Shown: positions 1 through 9,477, numbered from the stretch's first letter. The stretch: 64,000 nucleotides of DNA from CBDBJL01 sp965206365 (GCA_965206365.1 CBDBJL010000018.1:310001-374000); one strand, 5' to 3'. Numbers and translations are program-made. Notes: generated by a model not told the origin, from the sequence alone.

Positions 1-1
1 T

Positions 2-1627
2 AACTTTATTAGGACTGTTTCTGTTAGGGATTTATTGGGGAGTGGAAAAAATTATAATATCCCTTCATATCGTGGCAGTTATCCGCTACATTCTTATGAT
101 TCGCTGGCATCAGGGTTGGCTGGCAAATGGTTAACTGTTGTGGCAATCAATTCGGCGAATAATGAAATCGCCTCATTTAGCAATGGTTGTGGCATTGCCC
201 GGGATTTTTGTTTGGCGGCTCCGGGGGTAAGAATCAACTCTACTATTCCGCAAGATAATTATGGCCTAAAGTCGGGAACATCGATGGCAGCTCCTCATGT
301 TTCGGGTGCGTTGGCGGTATTAAAAAGTGCTTTTCCCAATATCAGCTCGGGAAATTTGGTTAAATTGGTGCTTAACACCGCTACTGATTTGGGTGCCCCC
401 GGCACGGATCCGGTCTATGGTCGGGGCATGCTGAATTTACAAACCGCTTTTCAGCCACAAGGTAGCATTACAGCCGTTGGCTTTAACAATCAACCGCTTG
501 ATCAGTCCTCTGGTGGTAATGGGGTGTTGCTTAGCGATACCGCTTTAATTCTTTCGCATCATTTTGGCACGGGGACAGCGAATTTACAAATGGGGATCCG
601 AGATGATTACGAGCGTAATTTCATAGTTGCGCCCGCGCAAGCGATCCGCAAGCCAGTGGAATTTGGGCTTGCCGATTATTTGCAAGATTTATCGGCATCA
701 CCAATGCAGCTTAGGCAGCTTGGGCAACAAACTTATTTTTCCTTTATTGATGCCACGGATCAACAACAAGATTGGATGCAATTGCAGCATCGCTTTGGGC
801 AATCTCAGCTTGAGGTTTCGTATCATGCTCATCACCAAAAGAATGATTTGGCCCATTTGCAATCATCAGCATCTCAGCAGCTGATCAGTTCATTGCAATT
901 TAGTCAAATTAGACCGGTGGGTGAAAATATTTCGGTGATGAATGTTGCTCAGCAACTTTCGCCCCGAGTTCAGCTTAGAAATTATGTTGCGCTTGGAACA
1001 TTCGATACTGGGCATAAATTTGACGAGCTGGGAACCTATCTCTATTATCAGTTGCCGAGGGTGGTTTTGCAGCTAGGCATTGGGAATTTAAGCGAACAGG
1101 ATCAATTTATGGGGGCAACGGCCACTGGTGCTTACTCATTACAAAATTCGAGTCGCTCGCGTTTTACCGATGCCCATCTGGAACATAAGCTTGGGAAAAA
1201 TCTATCATTCTCTCTAGATTACACGGATTATGAAACCGAGATAGATCTACGTTATCGTGATTTTGCTCGTATTGAAGGGTTGGCAGCGGATCGATATCAG
1301 TTTGGGCTTATCGGCGACAATCTTCTTGCGCCTGAGGATCAGCTACAGGTTACATTTGCCACCAAACTTGGGGTGCGTTCGGGGGTATTGCAACAAAATA
1401 CAGTGCTTGGTTACACAAAAGAGGGTGGTTTCAACAATGTGAACCAAAATTATTCACTGGCGATTCAGCATCGGCATCAGCAATTTACCCTTACCTATCA
1501 AGGCAATCTTTCCGAGCAACAACAAGCAAGTCGGTTTTTTGTGACGATGCAATATGATCAAAATTTTCAGCATCAGGCGGGGGTTGATCAGGCGAAATTG
1601 ATCGGTGGGTTGCAAACAGATTTCTAA
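2..1627 (+). CDS. S8 (subtilisin) serine protease with probable autotransporter barrel, 5'-partial
   Basis: The frame is open to the left edge, so the N-terminus is missing; the TTG at 35 is only an internal codon. The visible part carries the subtilase Ser motif GTSMAAPHVSG at about residues 80-90 (counted from 35). The catalytic Asp and His must lie upstream of the window. After about residue 150 the chain changes to aromatic, Gln/Asn-rich alternating segments and ends in Phe, as outer-membrane beta-barrels do. This fits the family of S8 peptidases with an autotransporter domain, which cut surface or extracellular proteins. The protease call is firm; the barrel is inferred from residue pattern only. 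Confidence 0.8.
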   Translation, partial: NFIRTVSVRDLLGSGKNYNIPSYRGSYPLHSYDSLASGLAGKWLTVVAINSANNEIASFSNGCGIARDFCLAAPGVRINSTIPQDNYGLKSGTSMAAPHVSGALAVLKSAFPNISSGNLVKLVLNTATDLGAPGTDPVYGRGMLNLQTAFQPQGSITAVGFNNQPLDQSSGGNGVLLSDTALILSHHFGTGTANLQMGIRDDYERNFIVAPAQAIRKPVEFGLADYLQDLSASPMQLRQLGQQTYFSFIDATDQQQDWMQLQHRFGQSQLEVSYHAHHQKNDLAHLQSSASQQLISSLQFSQIRPVGENISVMNVAQQLSPRVQLRNYVALGTFDTGHKFDELGTYLYYQLPRVVLQLGIGNLSEQDQFMGATATGAYSLQNSSRSRFTDAHLEHKLGKNLSFSLDYTDYETEIDLRYRDFARIEGLAADRYQFGLIGDNLLAPEDQLQVTFATKLGVRSGVLQQNTVLGYTKEGGFNNVNQNYSLAIQHRHQQFTLTYQGNLSEQQQASRFFVTMQYDQNFQHQAGVDQAKLIGGLQTDF

Positions 1628-1781
1628 GGCTGTTTTTGGCAGCTTTGGGGCAAACATAGAGGCGAATTAGCTAGCGCTGGCTAGATTTAAGGTTGGAGCC
1701 GTAAAAAAAATAGGGAAAAAATCTATGGGGCAAAATTTAGGGGTTAGCATGAACCTTGCGAAAGTTTTTGACGAAATTCGT

Positions 1782-3455
1782 TTAGCGCGTTAGCTTCTTA
1801 TAGCGGAAACGTTCGGTTTGGTCTTCATCAAGGCCTAAACGTTTTTTCCGATCGGCACTATAGCTTTGATAATTGCCTTCGAACCAAACAGTTTTGGCGT
1901 CGCCTTCAAATGCCAAAATATGGGTGGCAATGCGGTCTAAGAAAAATCGATCATGACTAATAATCACGCAACAACCGCCAAAATTCAGCAAAGCTTCTTC
2001 AAGTGCCCGTAAGGTTTCCACATCTAAATCATTGGTTGGCTCGTCAAGAAGTAATAAATTTGCTCCGGTTTTGAGGATTTTTGCCAGCTGTACGCGGTTG
2101 CGTTCCCCGCCTGATAATTGTCCAATTCGCTTTTGTTGATCCCCACCGCGAAATCCAAAACTGCCAACATAAGCCCGCGATTGTACGCTACGTTTGCCGA
2201 GTTGAATCAGATCTAGCCCATCGGAAATTTCTTCCCACACAGTTTTCTCATTTGCCATCTTATCGCGTGATTGATCTACATAACCCAGAGTTACGCTCTC
2301 ACCCATGTTTAATTCTCCAGAATTGGGCTGTTCATCGCCGATGATCATCCGAAACAATGTTGTTTTTCCAGCACCATTAGCACCGATAACGCCAACAATA
2401 CCACCCGGGGGCAAACGAAAACTTAATTCTTCAATCAAAACTTTATCAGCAAAATTTTTGCTAATATTTGCTGCTTCTACAACCAATGATCCAAGACGAG
2501 GCCCGTGAGGGATGATAATTTGTGCTGTGTCTTGATTCTTTTCGGTCTCTTGGCGGAGCAATTCATCGTAGGCCTGAATTCGTGCTTTCGATTTGCTTTG
2601 CCGACCTTGCGGGCTTTGTCCAAGCCATTCTTTTTCGCGGGCAAGTTGTTTTGCCCGTGAATCAGTGCCTTTGCCCTCATCTTTTAGGCGTTTTTGCTTT
2701 TGCTCGATCCAGCTAGAATAATTACCTTCATAGGGGATGGCCTGACCTCGATCCAATTCTAAAATCCAACCAGTAACATTATCCAAGAAATAGCGATCAT
2801 GCGTTACCATCATCACTGTGCCCGGATAATCGTGCAAATGGCGTTCAAGCCATGCAACAGAAGTAGCATCCAAATGGTTGGTGGGTTCATCGAGTAGTAA
2901 AAAATCAGGTTTTTGTAACAATAATTTACAAAGGGCAATCCGACGCTTTTCGCCACCAGAAAGATTTGCAACTGGAAGATGAGCCGGCGGGCATTGCAAA
3001 GCATCCATGGCAATTTCTAGGGTTCGTTCTAGATCCCATGCATCCAAAGCGTCGATAATTTCTTGCAATCGGGATTGCTCTGCAATTAAGCGATCCATTT
3101 CATCATCATCGGTTATCTCTGCCATTTTCATACTGATTTCAGTAAAATCAGCTAAAGCTTGTTTTGCCTCAGCCAAAGCTTCCCCAACATTATCACCAAC
3201 ATTCTTGGTTTCATCTAATTGCGGTTCTTGGGGTAGATAACCAACATTTGCCCCATCGGCACAGCGCGCTTCACCGGAATATTCATCATCAAGTCCGGCA
3301 ATAATTTTCATCAAGCTAGATTTTCCGGCACCATTGCTACCAAGTACACCAATTTTCGCTCCGGGAAGGAAAGAAAGCGTTACGTCTTTTAAAACTTCAC
3401 GCCCACTCGTATAGGCTTTGCCTACGCGATACAGGGTGTAGATATATTCTGCCAT
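1782..3455 (-). CDS. ettA: Energy-dependent translational throttle protein EttA (ABC-F)
   Basis: ABC-F ATPase with two ABC domains and no membrane segments, 557 residues, close to the E. coli EttA length. Domain 1 has Walker A GSNGAGKSS (39-47), signature LSGGEK (165-170) and LLLDEPTNHLD (186-196). Domain 2 has Walker A GANGAGKTT (358-366), LSGGERNR and LLLDEPTNDLD. Residues about 240-310 form the charged linker between the two domains that contacts the ribosome in this family. EttA binds the ribosomal E site and gates entry into elongation according to the ATP/ADP ratio. It is transcribed in the same direction as the upstream sulfite-reductase cluster, 11 bp after the DUF934 gene, but the roles are unrelated. 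Confidence 0.93.
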   Translation of the reverse strand: MAEYIYTLYRVGKAYTSGREVLKDVTLSFLPGAKIGVLGSNGAGKSSLMKIIAGLDDEYSGEARCADGANVGYLPQEPQLDETKNVGDNVGEALAEAKQALADFTEISMKMAEITDDDEMDRLIAEQSRLQEIIDALDAWDLERTLEIAMDALQCPPAHLPVANLSGGEKRRIALCKLLLQKPDFLLLDEPTNHLDATSVAWLERHLHDYPGTVMMVTHDRYFLDNVTGWILELDRGQAIPYEGNYSSWIEQKQKRLKDEGKGTDSRAKQLAREKEWLGQSPQGRQSKSKARIQAYDELLRQETEKNQDTAQIIIPHGPRLGSLVVEAANISKNFADKVLIEELSFRLPPGGIVGVIGANGAGKTTLFRMIIGDEQPNSGELNMGESVTLGYVDQSRDKMANEKTVWEEISDGLDLIQLGKRSVQSRAYVGSFGFRGGDQQKRIGQLSGGERNRVQLAKILKTGANLLLLDEPTNDLDVETLRALEEALLNFGGCCVIISHDRFFLDRIATHILAFEGDAKTVWFEGNYQSYSADRKKRLGLDEDQTERFRYKKLTR

Positions 3456-3466
3456 TTGATTTGCCC

Positions 3467-3994
3467 TTATTTATTTTGCCAACGATTCTGCATAATAGAT
3501 TGTTTTTGGGTTTGATGAAAGCCTTGTTGGTAGGTAAGGGTAATATTATCTAGAGATTCCCAAGCATGGGTTCCGTGACGCAGATAAATATTATCATCCA
3601 GTTCAATGGAATCAAAACCACATTGGCTTAGGGGTCCGCGTTGGTCTGGCAACAGCCAACCTTTGGCGCGCAGGCCTCCATGGTAATCTTGCCTCAACAA
3701 ATATGTGGCTTGCGAAAAGCCCCGCCCATCGGTAAAACTGGGAAAATTTGCCACAATCATACTCAGTATCGGCAAGCTGGCTTCAAAATCCGATAAGTTC
3801 GTTTTGCCGGTAACTTCCATCCCCAATCTACCACCACACGAAAAATGATAGTAACATTTTTGATAATCTGCAAAAAAATCTTGAGATGAAACAATTACAT
3901 ATTGATTATGATCAACAAGGGCATCGGGATATTCATCCAAATAAATCCAAGCATCATTGATAATAGGATGCCCAGAAATATCAAGTAGTGGCAT
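3467..3994 (-). CDS. DUF934 family protein of the sulfite-reductase cluster
   Basis: 175 residues. The pattern FTDGRGFSQATYLLR followed by LRAKGWLLPDQ matches DUF934, a family regularly encoded next to nitrite/sulfite reductase genes in Proteobacteria. The biochemical role is not established; by context it serves assimilatory sulfate reduction. The start overlaps the 3' end of the reductase gene by 14 bp, so the two are probably translationally coupled. In related bacteria a cysH gene often sits between these two genes; none is present here. No signal peptide or membrane segment is seen. Confidence 0.8.
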   Translation of the reverse strand: MPLLDISGHPIINDAWIYLDEYPDALVDHNQYVIVSSQDFFADYQKCYYHFSCGGRLGMEVTGKTNLSDFEASLPILSMIVANFPSFTDGRGFSQATYLLRQDYHGGLRAKGWLLPDQRGPLSQCGFDSIELDDNIYLRHGTHAWESLDNITLTYQQGFHQTQKQSIMQNRWQNK

Positions 3995-5639
3995 AAAGTG
4001 CCTCCTTAAAAGGGCCTATCCCCATTCGTTTAAAAGTTTCAAGAAATTCTTCTTCGGGATTGGTTCGGTTTGCCAGATAAATTTGCAAAATATTCTCTAC
4101 AGCATCGGGAATTTCATCATAAGAAAAACCAGGACCAATCACGGTACCGATACTAGCATCGAGACCAGAATTTCCGCCCAAAGTGAGTTGATAATATTCT
4201 TGGCCTTTTTTATCCAAGCCTAAAATACCAATATTCCCCACATGATGATGCCCGCAAGCATTAATGCAGCCTGAAATATTAATGGTTATTTTGCCAACAT
4301 CCATTTGTGTTTTCAGGTTGGTTAATTTTTTTGAGATATTCTGCGCAATTGGAATCGAGCGCGCCGTGGCTAGGGAACAATAATCCATACCCGGGCAAGC
4401 AATGATATCGGTCGCGAGTGCCAGATTCGCTTCGGCAAGATTTTCTGTTTTTAAAGCTTGCCAAACAGTGTAAACATCGCTTTTTTTCACATTCGGTAAG
4501 ACTAAATTCTGTCGATGAGTGGCGCGAATTTCACTACCAGAATAATCATCAGCAAGCTTAGCAACCAAGCGCATCGATTGAGCTGTGATATCGCCCGGAA
4601 TTCCTCCAATAGGTTTCAGTGAGATATTAACAATGGCATAGCCTGAAACTTTATGCGTGGCTAAATTATTTTGGCACCAATCATGAAAAGTAACATTTTT
4701 GCTTCGCGCTAGATTAAAGCTATCATTATTTTCCGAAAGCTGAGCATAATTCGGAGGGAGGAAATAGGCTTCAATTCGTTCTAATTCTTGTTTAGGAACG
4801 TTGATCTCAGAGAAAGATGTCCGCTCGAACTCGCGATCTACGGCCTCTTTAAATGCGGCTAACCCCAGATCATGAAGCAAAATTTTGATCCGTGATTTAT
4901 ATTTATTGTCACGCCGACCATGTAAATTATACACCCGAATCATTGCTTCAACATAGGGCAGTAATTGTTCGTAAGGAATAAATTCAACAATGGTTTTCGC
5001 AATGAAAGGGCTTCGCCCTTGCCCCCCTCCAACAAAAATTTGACACCCTAATTCACCATGATGGTTTTTGATTAAATGAATCCCAATATCATGCGCTTTA
5101 ATTGCAGCACGATCCTGAGTTGCGCCAGTGACAGCAAACTTAAATTTGCGAGGGAGATAGGCAAATTCAGGGTGTAAGCTTGACCATTGGCGTAGCAATT
5201 CACATATTGGGCGTGGATCAATAATTTCATCAGCGGTAACGCCAGCCCAAGGGTCAGAAGTGATGTTACGGATACAATTGCCACTGGTTTGTAAAGCATG
5301 CATTTCCACTTTTGCTAAATTTTTGAGAATTTTTGGAATATCCTCAAGTGCAGGCCAGTTAAATTGGATATTTTGGCGCGTGGTAAAATGACCATAACCA
5401 CGATCATATTCTTCGCTAATATCGGCTAAGGCAAGCATTTGTCGTGATGACAAAGTGCCGTAAGGAATCGCTACTCGCAACATATAGGCATGAAGTTGCA
5501 GATACAAACCATTCATTAAGCGTAAAGGGCGAAATTCTTCCTCGGATAAATTACCGGTTAAACGCCGATTCACTTGGTCGGTAAACTCTGCCACACGGTT
5601 ATTTACAAATTCGTGATCAAATTCATCATAACGGTACAT
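3981..5639 (-). CDS. Nitrite/sulfite reductase, siroheme [4Fe-4S] hemoprotein
   Basis: 552 residues with the tandem ferredoxin-like and siroheme domains of the sulfite reductase beta-subunit family. Cluster and siroheme ligands are visible as CPGMDYC (Cys415, Cys421) and CINAC (Cys458, Cys462). Substrate-side basic residues are seen in GHFTTRQNIQFN and ATHRQNLVL. It reduces sulfite to sulfide (or nitrite to ammonia) with six electrons. The neighbours DUF934, DUF2849 and siroheme synthase point to sulfite. A [2Fe-2S] ferredoxin gene further upstream could supply electrons (inference). Whether it is the CysI or the NirA type cannot be settled from motifs alone. Confidence 0.9.
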   Translation of the reverse strand: MYRYDEFDHEFVNNRVAEFTDQVNRRLTGNLSEEEFRPLRLMNGLYLQLHAYMLRVAIPYGTLSSRQMLALADISEEYDRGYGHFTTRQNIQFNWPALEDIPKILKNLAKVEMHALQTSGNCIRNITSDPWAGVTADEIIDPRPICELLRQWSSLHPEFAYLPRKFKFAVTGATQDRAAIKAHDIGIHLIKNHHGELGCQIFVGGGQGRSPFIAKTIVEFIPYEQLLPYVEAMIRVYNLHGRRDNKYKSRIKILLHDLGLAAFKEAVDREFERTSFSEINVPKQELERIEAYFLPPNYAQLSENNDSFNLARSKNVTFHDWCQNNLATHKVSGYAIVNISLKPIGGIPGDITAQSMRLVAKLADDYSGSEIRATHRQNLVLPNVKKSDVYTVWQALKTENLAEANLALATDIIACPGMDYCSLATARSIPIAQNISKKLTNLKTQMDVGKITINISGCINACGHHHVGNIGILGLDKKGQEYYQLTLGGNSGLDASIGTVIGPGFSYDEIPDAVENILQIYLANRTNPEEEFLETFKRMGIGPFKEALYATT

Positions 5640-5711
5640 TTTTTATTCCATCATTATTTCGATTATCATTTACTGTCAGTTTCCAGAGAACTTATATAAT
5701 GATTCGGTTGG

Positions 5712-6023
5712 CTAATTACAGTTTGGTATATTGCGTCTCGGATGTAAGGGGATTACATAACTACGAACCGTAGGCCCCTCAGCACGCATCCGTTCACGCA
5801 TATGTTCAAGACTGCCATCATCGTTGGCATTTGCCCAATAAGGCTCAACAATCTCGTTGGCATGCCTGGCGCGCCAACCTTCTCGCTCGCAGATTTTTAT
5901 TAAATCTTCATCCTCTATCGGCACCAAAATTGCTTTTTTTGCATTTTCTGACCAAGTAAAATCCTGAGTAAGATAGACAACCAGACCAGATCTAAGTGCG
6001 TTTCCACTATAAATTTTCAACAT
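5712..6023 (-). CDS. DUF2849 domain protein
   Basis: 103 residues from the internal ATG at 6023, chosen because the family starts near a sequence like MLKIYSGNALRSGLVVYL and because this ATG overlaps the cysG stop by 7 bp. The longer frame begins at 6044. The chain is small and soluble, with a conserved Trp in FTWS and a C-terminal stretch ending in VIPLHP. DUF2849 proteins are typically encoded between siroheme synthase and sulfite reductase in Alphaproteobacteria; no activity is assigned. Here it sits exactly in that position. Confidence 0.8.
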   Translation of the reverse strand: MLKIYSGNALRSGLVVYLTQDFTWSENAKKAILVPIEDEDLIKICEREGWRARHANEIVEPYWANANDDGSLEHMRERMRAEGPTVRSYVIPLHPRRNIPNCN

Positions 6024-7288
6024 TTCTTTCCAGTTATTTCCCATTCCACTTCAGGCTCTATCTTAGCAAGATGTGCAGAAAAATCAAAGAGAATTTGTGT
6101 AGCGGTTGGATGGCTTTTCTCTAAATTTTTCAGATCGGTTGTGTAAAGCTTGCATCCACTTAACACATATAATTGTGTATATTCGGGGCAATTTGCGTTT
6201 AATAGCAATTTCTGGAGCGTTGGAAATAAATGACGGGGCAGAATTATTGTGCCTTTTAGTGCATTTTCAGCATATAAATATGCCCAATTTATGCCTTTTA
6301 ATTCTATTTTTGAAGTGATTTGCAACGAGAATTGAGGTGTTTTTCCCAGGTAATAAAACGGCAATTTTGCATGATTTGCGCTTTGGGCCAAAAATGGCAA
6401 GGCTTGTAGCGTGGCGATAACAAAATATGTTTGGTGCTGTTTTTTCGCATTGACAAGAGCCTGGGCATCGGGCAAAAGATTAGGGAAGAAATCGGCTTCA
6501 CGTCGCGCCAGTGCAATTAAATCATCACAAGGGCTCTGACATTGATAGTAAATTTTATCGCTATAACGCAATTGCGTTAAGCTTTCAGGATCAGTGATAT
6601 TTTCTTCAGGAAGAAAATATAATCCAGATTTTTTTGGGTAATTTGCCGATGTTTCAAAGGCTTTAATTAGATTTTGAACATGGATAGGCTGTTGTAGGTT
6701 TTTGCCTTGAGGGGATAAAGCTGTTAAAAAAAACCATTGCCAAAATTGCTGTCTTTGCGAAATATCGGGAAAATACGCTTCGATTTCACTTCTTAAATTG
6801 CCAGCGAGATCGGCTAAGGGGCCAAGTTTTTTGGGAAACATGGTTTCGATCTGGGCTTTGAGTAGGCGCGCCAAAACCGGGGCTGTGCCTTGGGTGCTAA
6901 TGGCAATAGAAATCGGGTGATGATCAATATAAGCGGGGGTGATAAAATCAGCCAAATGGGGTTGGTCTACGGCGTTTACCAGCTTTACATGGGCTTTGGC
7001 AATGGTTGCTAGTGCGGTATCCAATTCTTTATCGCCAGTTGCGGCATAAAATACGCTACAATCACTTAAATAAGTTGCAATATTATCAGGGCTAGGTTGC
7101 GTTTTGATCCAACGGATTTTATCTCTTTGATAATGATATTGCAAATCGGTGTTTAATTTAGGGGCGATCACAGTGATGGAAGCTTTGCTTGCTAAGAATA
7201 GACGAACTTTTGATGAGGCTGAGGTGTTGCCACCAGCAAAGACAATGTTTTTTGCATTTATGTTTAAGCTAATTGGAAAGTAATGCAT
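6017..7288 (-). CDS. cysG: Siroheme synthase CysG: intact dehydrogenase/ferrochelatase half, degenerate methyltransferase half
   Basis: 423 residues. The N-terminal ~215 residues form the precorrin-2 dehydrogenase/sirohydrochlorin ferrochelatase unit. They have a Rossmann start (VFAGGNTSASSKVRLFLAS), the VNAVDQP segment with the conserved Asp, and GTAPVLARLLKAQIE. The C-terminal half aligns by eye with uroporphyrinogen-III methyltransferase: LYFLPEENITDPESLTQLRY occupies the place of VYLVGAGPGDPELLTLKA, followed by LIALARREADFFP. The glycine-rich SAM-binding loop GAGPGDP has been lost, so methyltransferase activity is doubtful. The missing activity would have to come from another SUMT gene outside the window. 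It is first in the run cysG-DUF2849-sulfite reductase-DUF934. Confidence 0.85.
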   Translation of the reverse strand: MHYFPISLNINAKNIVFAGGNTSASSKVRLFLASKASITVIAPKLNTDLQYHYQRDKIRWIKTQPSPDNIATYLSDCSVFYAATGDKELDTALATIAKAHVKLVNAVDQPHLADFITPAYIDHHPISIAISTQGTAPVLARLLKAQIETMFPKKLGPLADLAGNLRSEIEAYFPDISQRQQFWQWFFLTALSPQGKNLQQPIHVQNLIKAFETSANYPKKSGLYFLPEENITDPESLTQLRYSDKIYYQCQSPCDDLIALARREADFFPNLLPDAQALVNAKKQHQTYFVIATLQALPFLAQSANHAKLPFYYLGKTPQFSLQITSKIELKGINWAYLYAENALKGTIILPRHLFPTLQKLLLNANCPEYTQLYVLSGCKLYTTDLKNLEKSHPTATQILFDFSAHLAKIEPEVEWEITGKKC

Positions 7289-7316
7289 GATCGTTGTTCT
7301 ATGAATTAAAAGGAAA

Positions 7317-7628
7317 CTAATCCTCCAAAATAATTACCTCCATACCGTCCAGCTCGGGGGTGAAGGGGATTTGACAGCCAAGTCGAGAATATTCTTGCAT
7401 GGTTGGTAATTCTTCCAAAAGCATGGTTTCTTCCTCATCTTGAGGCTTGGTAAGATTTACCCATTGGGCACCAATGGCAATATGGCAAGTAGCGCAAGCG
7501 CAAACTCCACCACAAACTCCTTCGACAAGCCCAGCATCACGTAGTAGCTCCATGATCGACATATTTTCTTCGGCTTCAATGATATGGGTTGTGTTGGCTT
7601 TGTCGGTTGCTTTAATTTGATGATTCAC
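7317..7628 (-). CDS. [2Fe-2S] ferredoxin, adrenodoxin type
   Basis: 103 residues. Ligands follow the adrenodoxin/ISC ferredoxin spacing Cys39-x5-Cys45-x2-Cys48-x36-Cys85. An extra Cys43 lies inside the loop. It is a soluble electron carrier. It lies 28 bp upstream of cysG on the same strand, so a role as electron donor to the sulfite reductase is plausible but inferred. A role in Fe-S assembly or in a P450-type system is the alternative; no hscBA or isc genes are beside it. Confidence 0.88.
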   Translation of the reverse strand: MNHQIKATDKANTTHIIEAEENMSIMELLRDAGLVEGVCGGVCACATCHIAIGAQWVNLTKPQDEEETMLLEELPTMQEYSRLGCQIPFTPELDGMEVIILED

Positions 7629-7682
7629 TTGCGAAGAGCTCCTAATTTTTAGATTAAAATTATGAATGGTTTTGGTAATAAA

Positions 7683-8000
7683 TTAACGAAAGGATCTTTT
7701 TTGCTTAACAACTTTGCTTAATAATCTACCAATAACAAAGAAAATTAAGACCACTGCTGTTAAACTTTTCCATGCCGGCATATTCAGCAAGGGAACAAAG
7801 ATATAATCCCATACCCAAACAGAGATATAGCGTTGGGTAATTGCCTGGGCTAAGTTCAGACCATTGGAATTAATTTCAAACCAGATCTGCCCTAAAGGTT
7901 GTAGCAGGCTGTGGCCGGTGAATAGAAAGCTAATTTCTAAAAGCATTAATAAGAGTGCAAGCGTAATTAGAAAAAATCCTATGATCCGTATAAGTAGCAT
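7683..8000 (-). CDS. Small two-segment membrane protein, function unknown
   Basis: 105 residues from the ATG at 8000. The frame extends to 8144, but the hydrophobic start MLLIRIIGFFLITLALLLMLLEI at this internal ATG looks like the natural N-terminus. A first membrane segment covers residues 2-23. A middle part resembles a short re-entrant or amphipathic stretch with conserved Trp (ISVWVWDYIFVPLL). A second membrane segment lies near the C-terminus (LTAVVLIFFVIGRLL), followed by a basic tail. I recall small proteins of this pattern in alphaproteobacteria, but I cannot assign a function. Confidence 0.6.
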   Translation of the reverse strand: MLLIRIIGFFLITLALLLMLLEISFLFTGHSLLQPLGQIWFEINSNGLNLAQAITQRYISVWVWDYIFVPLLNMPAWKSLTAVVLIFFVIGRLLSKVVKQKRSFR

Positions 8001-8151
8001 GGTTTCGAGAACCCTTTCAATAATTTTACTATGAACTATTAGGTTTACCTTTAACATTTTAAAACTAGGCATGCAAGATAATGTGTGCTGAGTTCGGTTT
8101 TTTGGCAAGGATGATCTAAGGGCAATTCGGGGATAATATTTCATAAAAAAC

Positions 8152-8206
8152 TTGCAAATTCCGAAAAATGGCTGTTTATATTAATAATGGCTGTTCAGAA
8201 GTGAAC
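8152..8206 (+). promoter_or_regulatory. Candidate trpB promoter with inverted-repeat operator
   Basis: A possible -35 TTGCAA (8152-8157) and -10 TATATT (8177-8182) are separated by 19 bp. The perfect inverted repeat GTTCA-gaag-TGAAC (8193-8206) falls where transcription would begin. The geometry suggests an operator, but no regulator is identified and the promoter match is weak. Confidence 0.3.
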
Positions 8207-8259
8207 GTTTTATAGTATCATTTGCTATTTGATTAATTAGGGGCAGAGACTTAAATTCT

Positions 8260-9477
8260 ATGAATAAAATTTCTTATCAATCAGGTCCAGATTCTCAAGG
8301 GCGTTTTGGCGAGTTCGGTGGGCGATTTGTTGCTGAAACTTTAATGCCAAACATTCTAGAAGTTGAAAAACAATGGCACATCGTACGCGAAGATGAAAAT
8401 TTTTGGCAAGAATTAAATTATTATTTGCGTGATTATGTTGGGCGTCCTTCGCCACTTTATTATGCAAAGAGATTAAGTGAACATTTCGGCGGGGCCAAAA
8501 TTTACTTAAAACGTGATGAGTTGAATCACACCGGGTCACATAAAATTAACAATTGCATGGGGCAAATTTTATTAGCACGCCGTATGAATAAGCCACGAAT
8601 TATTGCTGAAACAGGGGCGGGGCAACATGGGGTGGCAACAGCAACAGTATGTGCTTTGTTTGGGCTGCCTTGTACAATCTATATGGGAGCGAAAGATATT
8701 GAACGGCAAAAGCCTAATTTGTTTCGAATGCAGCTTTTAGGTGCGGAAATTAAATCGGTAGATTCAGGTTCAGCCTCGTTGAAAGATGCGATGAATGAGG
8801 CACTTCGTGATTGGGTTGCGAATGTGTATGATACTTATTATCTTATCGGCACGGCAGCAGGTCCGCATCCTTACCCGGAGATGGTGCGTGATTTTCAAAC
8901 GATTATCGGCAAAGAGGCAAAAATGCAAATGCAGGAGCAAGAAGGGCGTCTGCCAGATAGTGTGGTTGCCGCTATTGGCGGGGGCTCTAATGCTATTGGT
9001 TTGTTTCATCCTTTTTTAGATGATGCAGCAGTACAAATTATTGGGGTTGAAGCGGCGGGCAAAGGTATTATATCTGGGAAAACAGCAGCATCGATGGCGG
9101 CAGGGCGTCCGGGAGTTTTGCATGGGATGCGAACATATTTATTGCAAAATTCTGACGGGCAAATTATGGAAGCACATTCTATTTCTGCAGGTTTGGATTA
9201 TCCAGGAATCGGGCCGGAACACTCATGGTTAAAAGATGTTGGTCGGGTAGAATATCAGGCGATTCGTGATGATGAGGCTTTGGAAGCTTTTCAATTATTG
9301 GCAAAATTTGAAGGGATATTGCCAGCTTTAGAACCTGCACATGCTTTGGCACATGTATTTAAGATTGTTGGAAATATGGCGAAGGATAAAATTATTTTGG
9401 TTAATTTATGTGGCCGTGGTGATAAAGATATTTTTGCCGTTGCTGAGCATTTAGGCACTAATCTGGAAAAGGCATGA
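8260..9477 (+). CDS. trpB: Tryptophan synthase beta chain
   Basis: 405 residues. PLP-dependent condensation of indole with serine. The PLP lysine is Lys95 in HTGSHKINN, the catalytic Glu117 is in AETGAGQHG, and the phosphate-binding loop is GGGSNAIG. Full family length. A purine-rich stretch (aggggcagag) precedes the ATG. The stop overlaps the trpA start (ATGA), so the two subunits are translationally coupled. trpF, often found upstream in alphaproteobacteria, is not there: the gene upstream is on the opposite strand. Confidence 0.97.
   Translation: MNKISYQSGPDSQGRFGEFGGRFVAETLMPNILEVEKQWHIVREDENFWQELNYYLRDYVGRPSPLYYAKRLSEHFGGAKIYLKRDELNHTGSHKINNCMGQILLARRMNKPRIIAETGAGQHGVATATVCALFGLPCTIYMGAKDIERQKPNLFRMQLLGAEIKSVDSGSASLKDAMNEALRDWVANVYDTYYLIGTAAGPHPYPEMVRDFQTIIGKEAKMQMQEQEGRLPDSVVAAIGGGSNAIGLFHPFLDDAAVQIIGVEAAGKGIISGKTAASMAAGRPGVLHGMRTYLLQNSDGQIMEAHSISAGLDYPGIGPEHSWLKDVGRVEYQAIRDDEALEAFQLLAKFEGILPALEPAHALAHVFKIVGNMAKDKIILVNLCGRGDKDIFAVAEHLGTNLEKA

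Noticed and set aside
1671..1684. CTAGC-gctg-GCTAG hairpin after the S8 protease gene
   Set aside because: Only a 5-bp stem and no proper T-run, so not called as a terminator.
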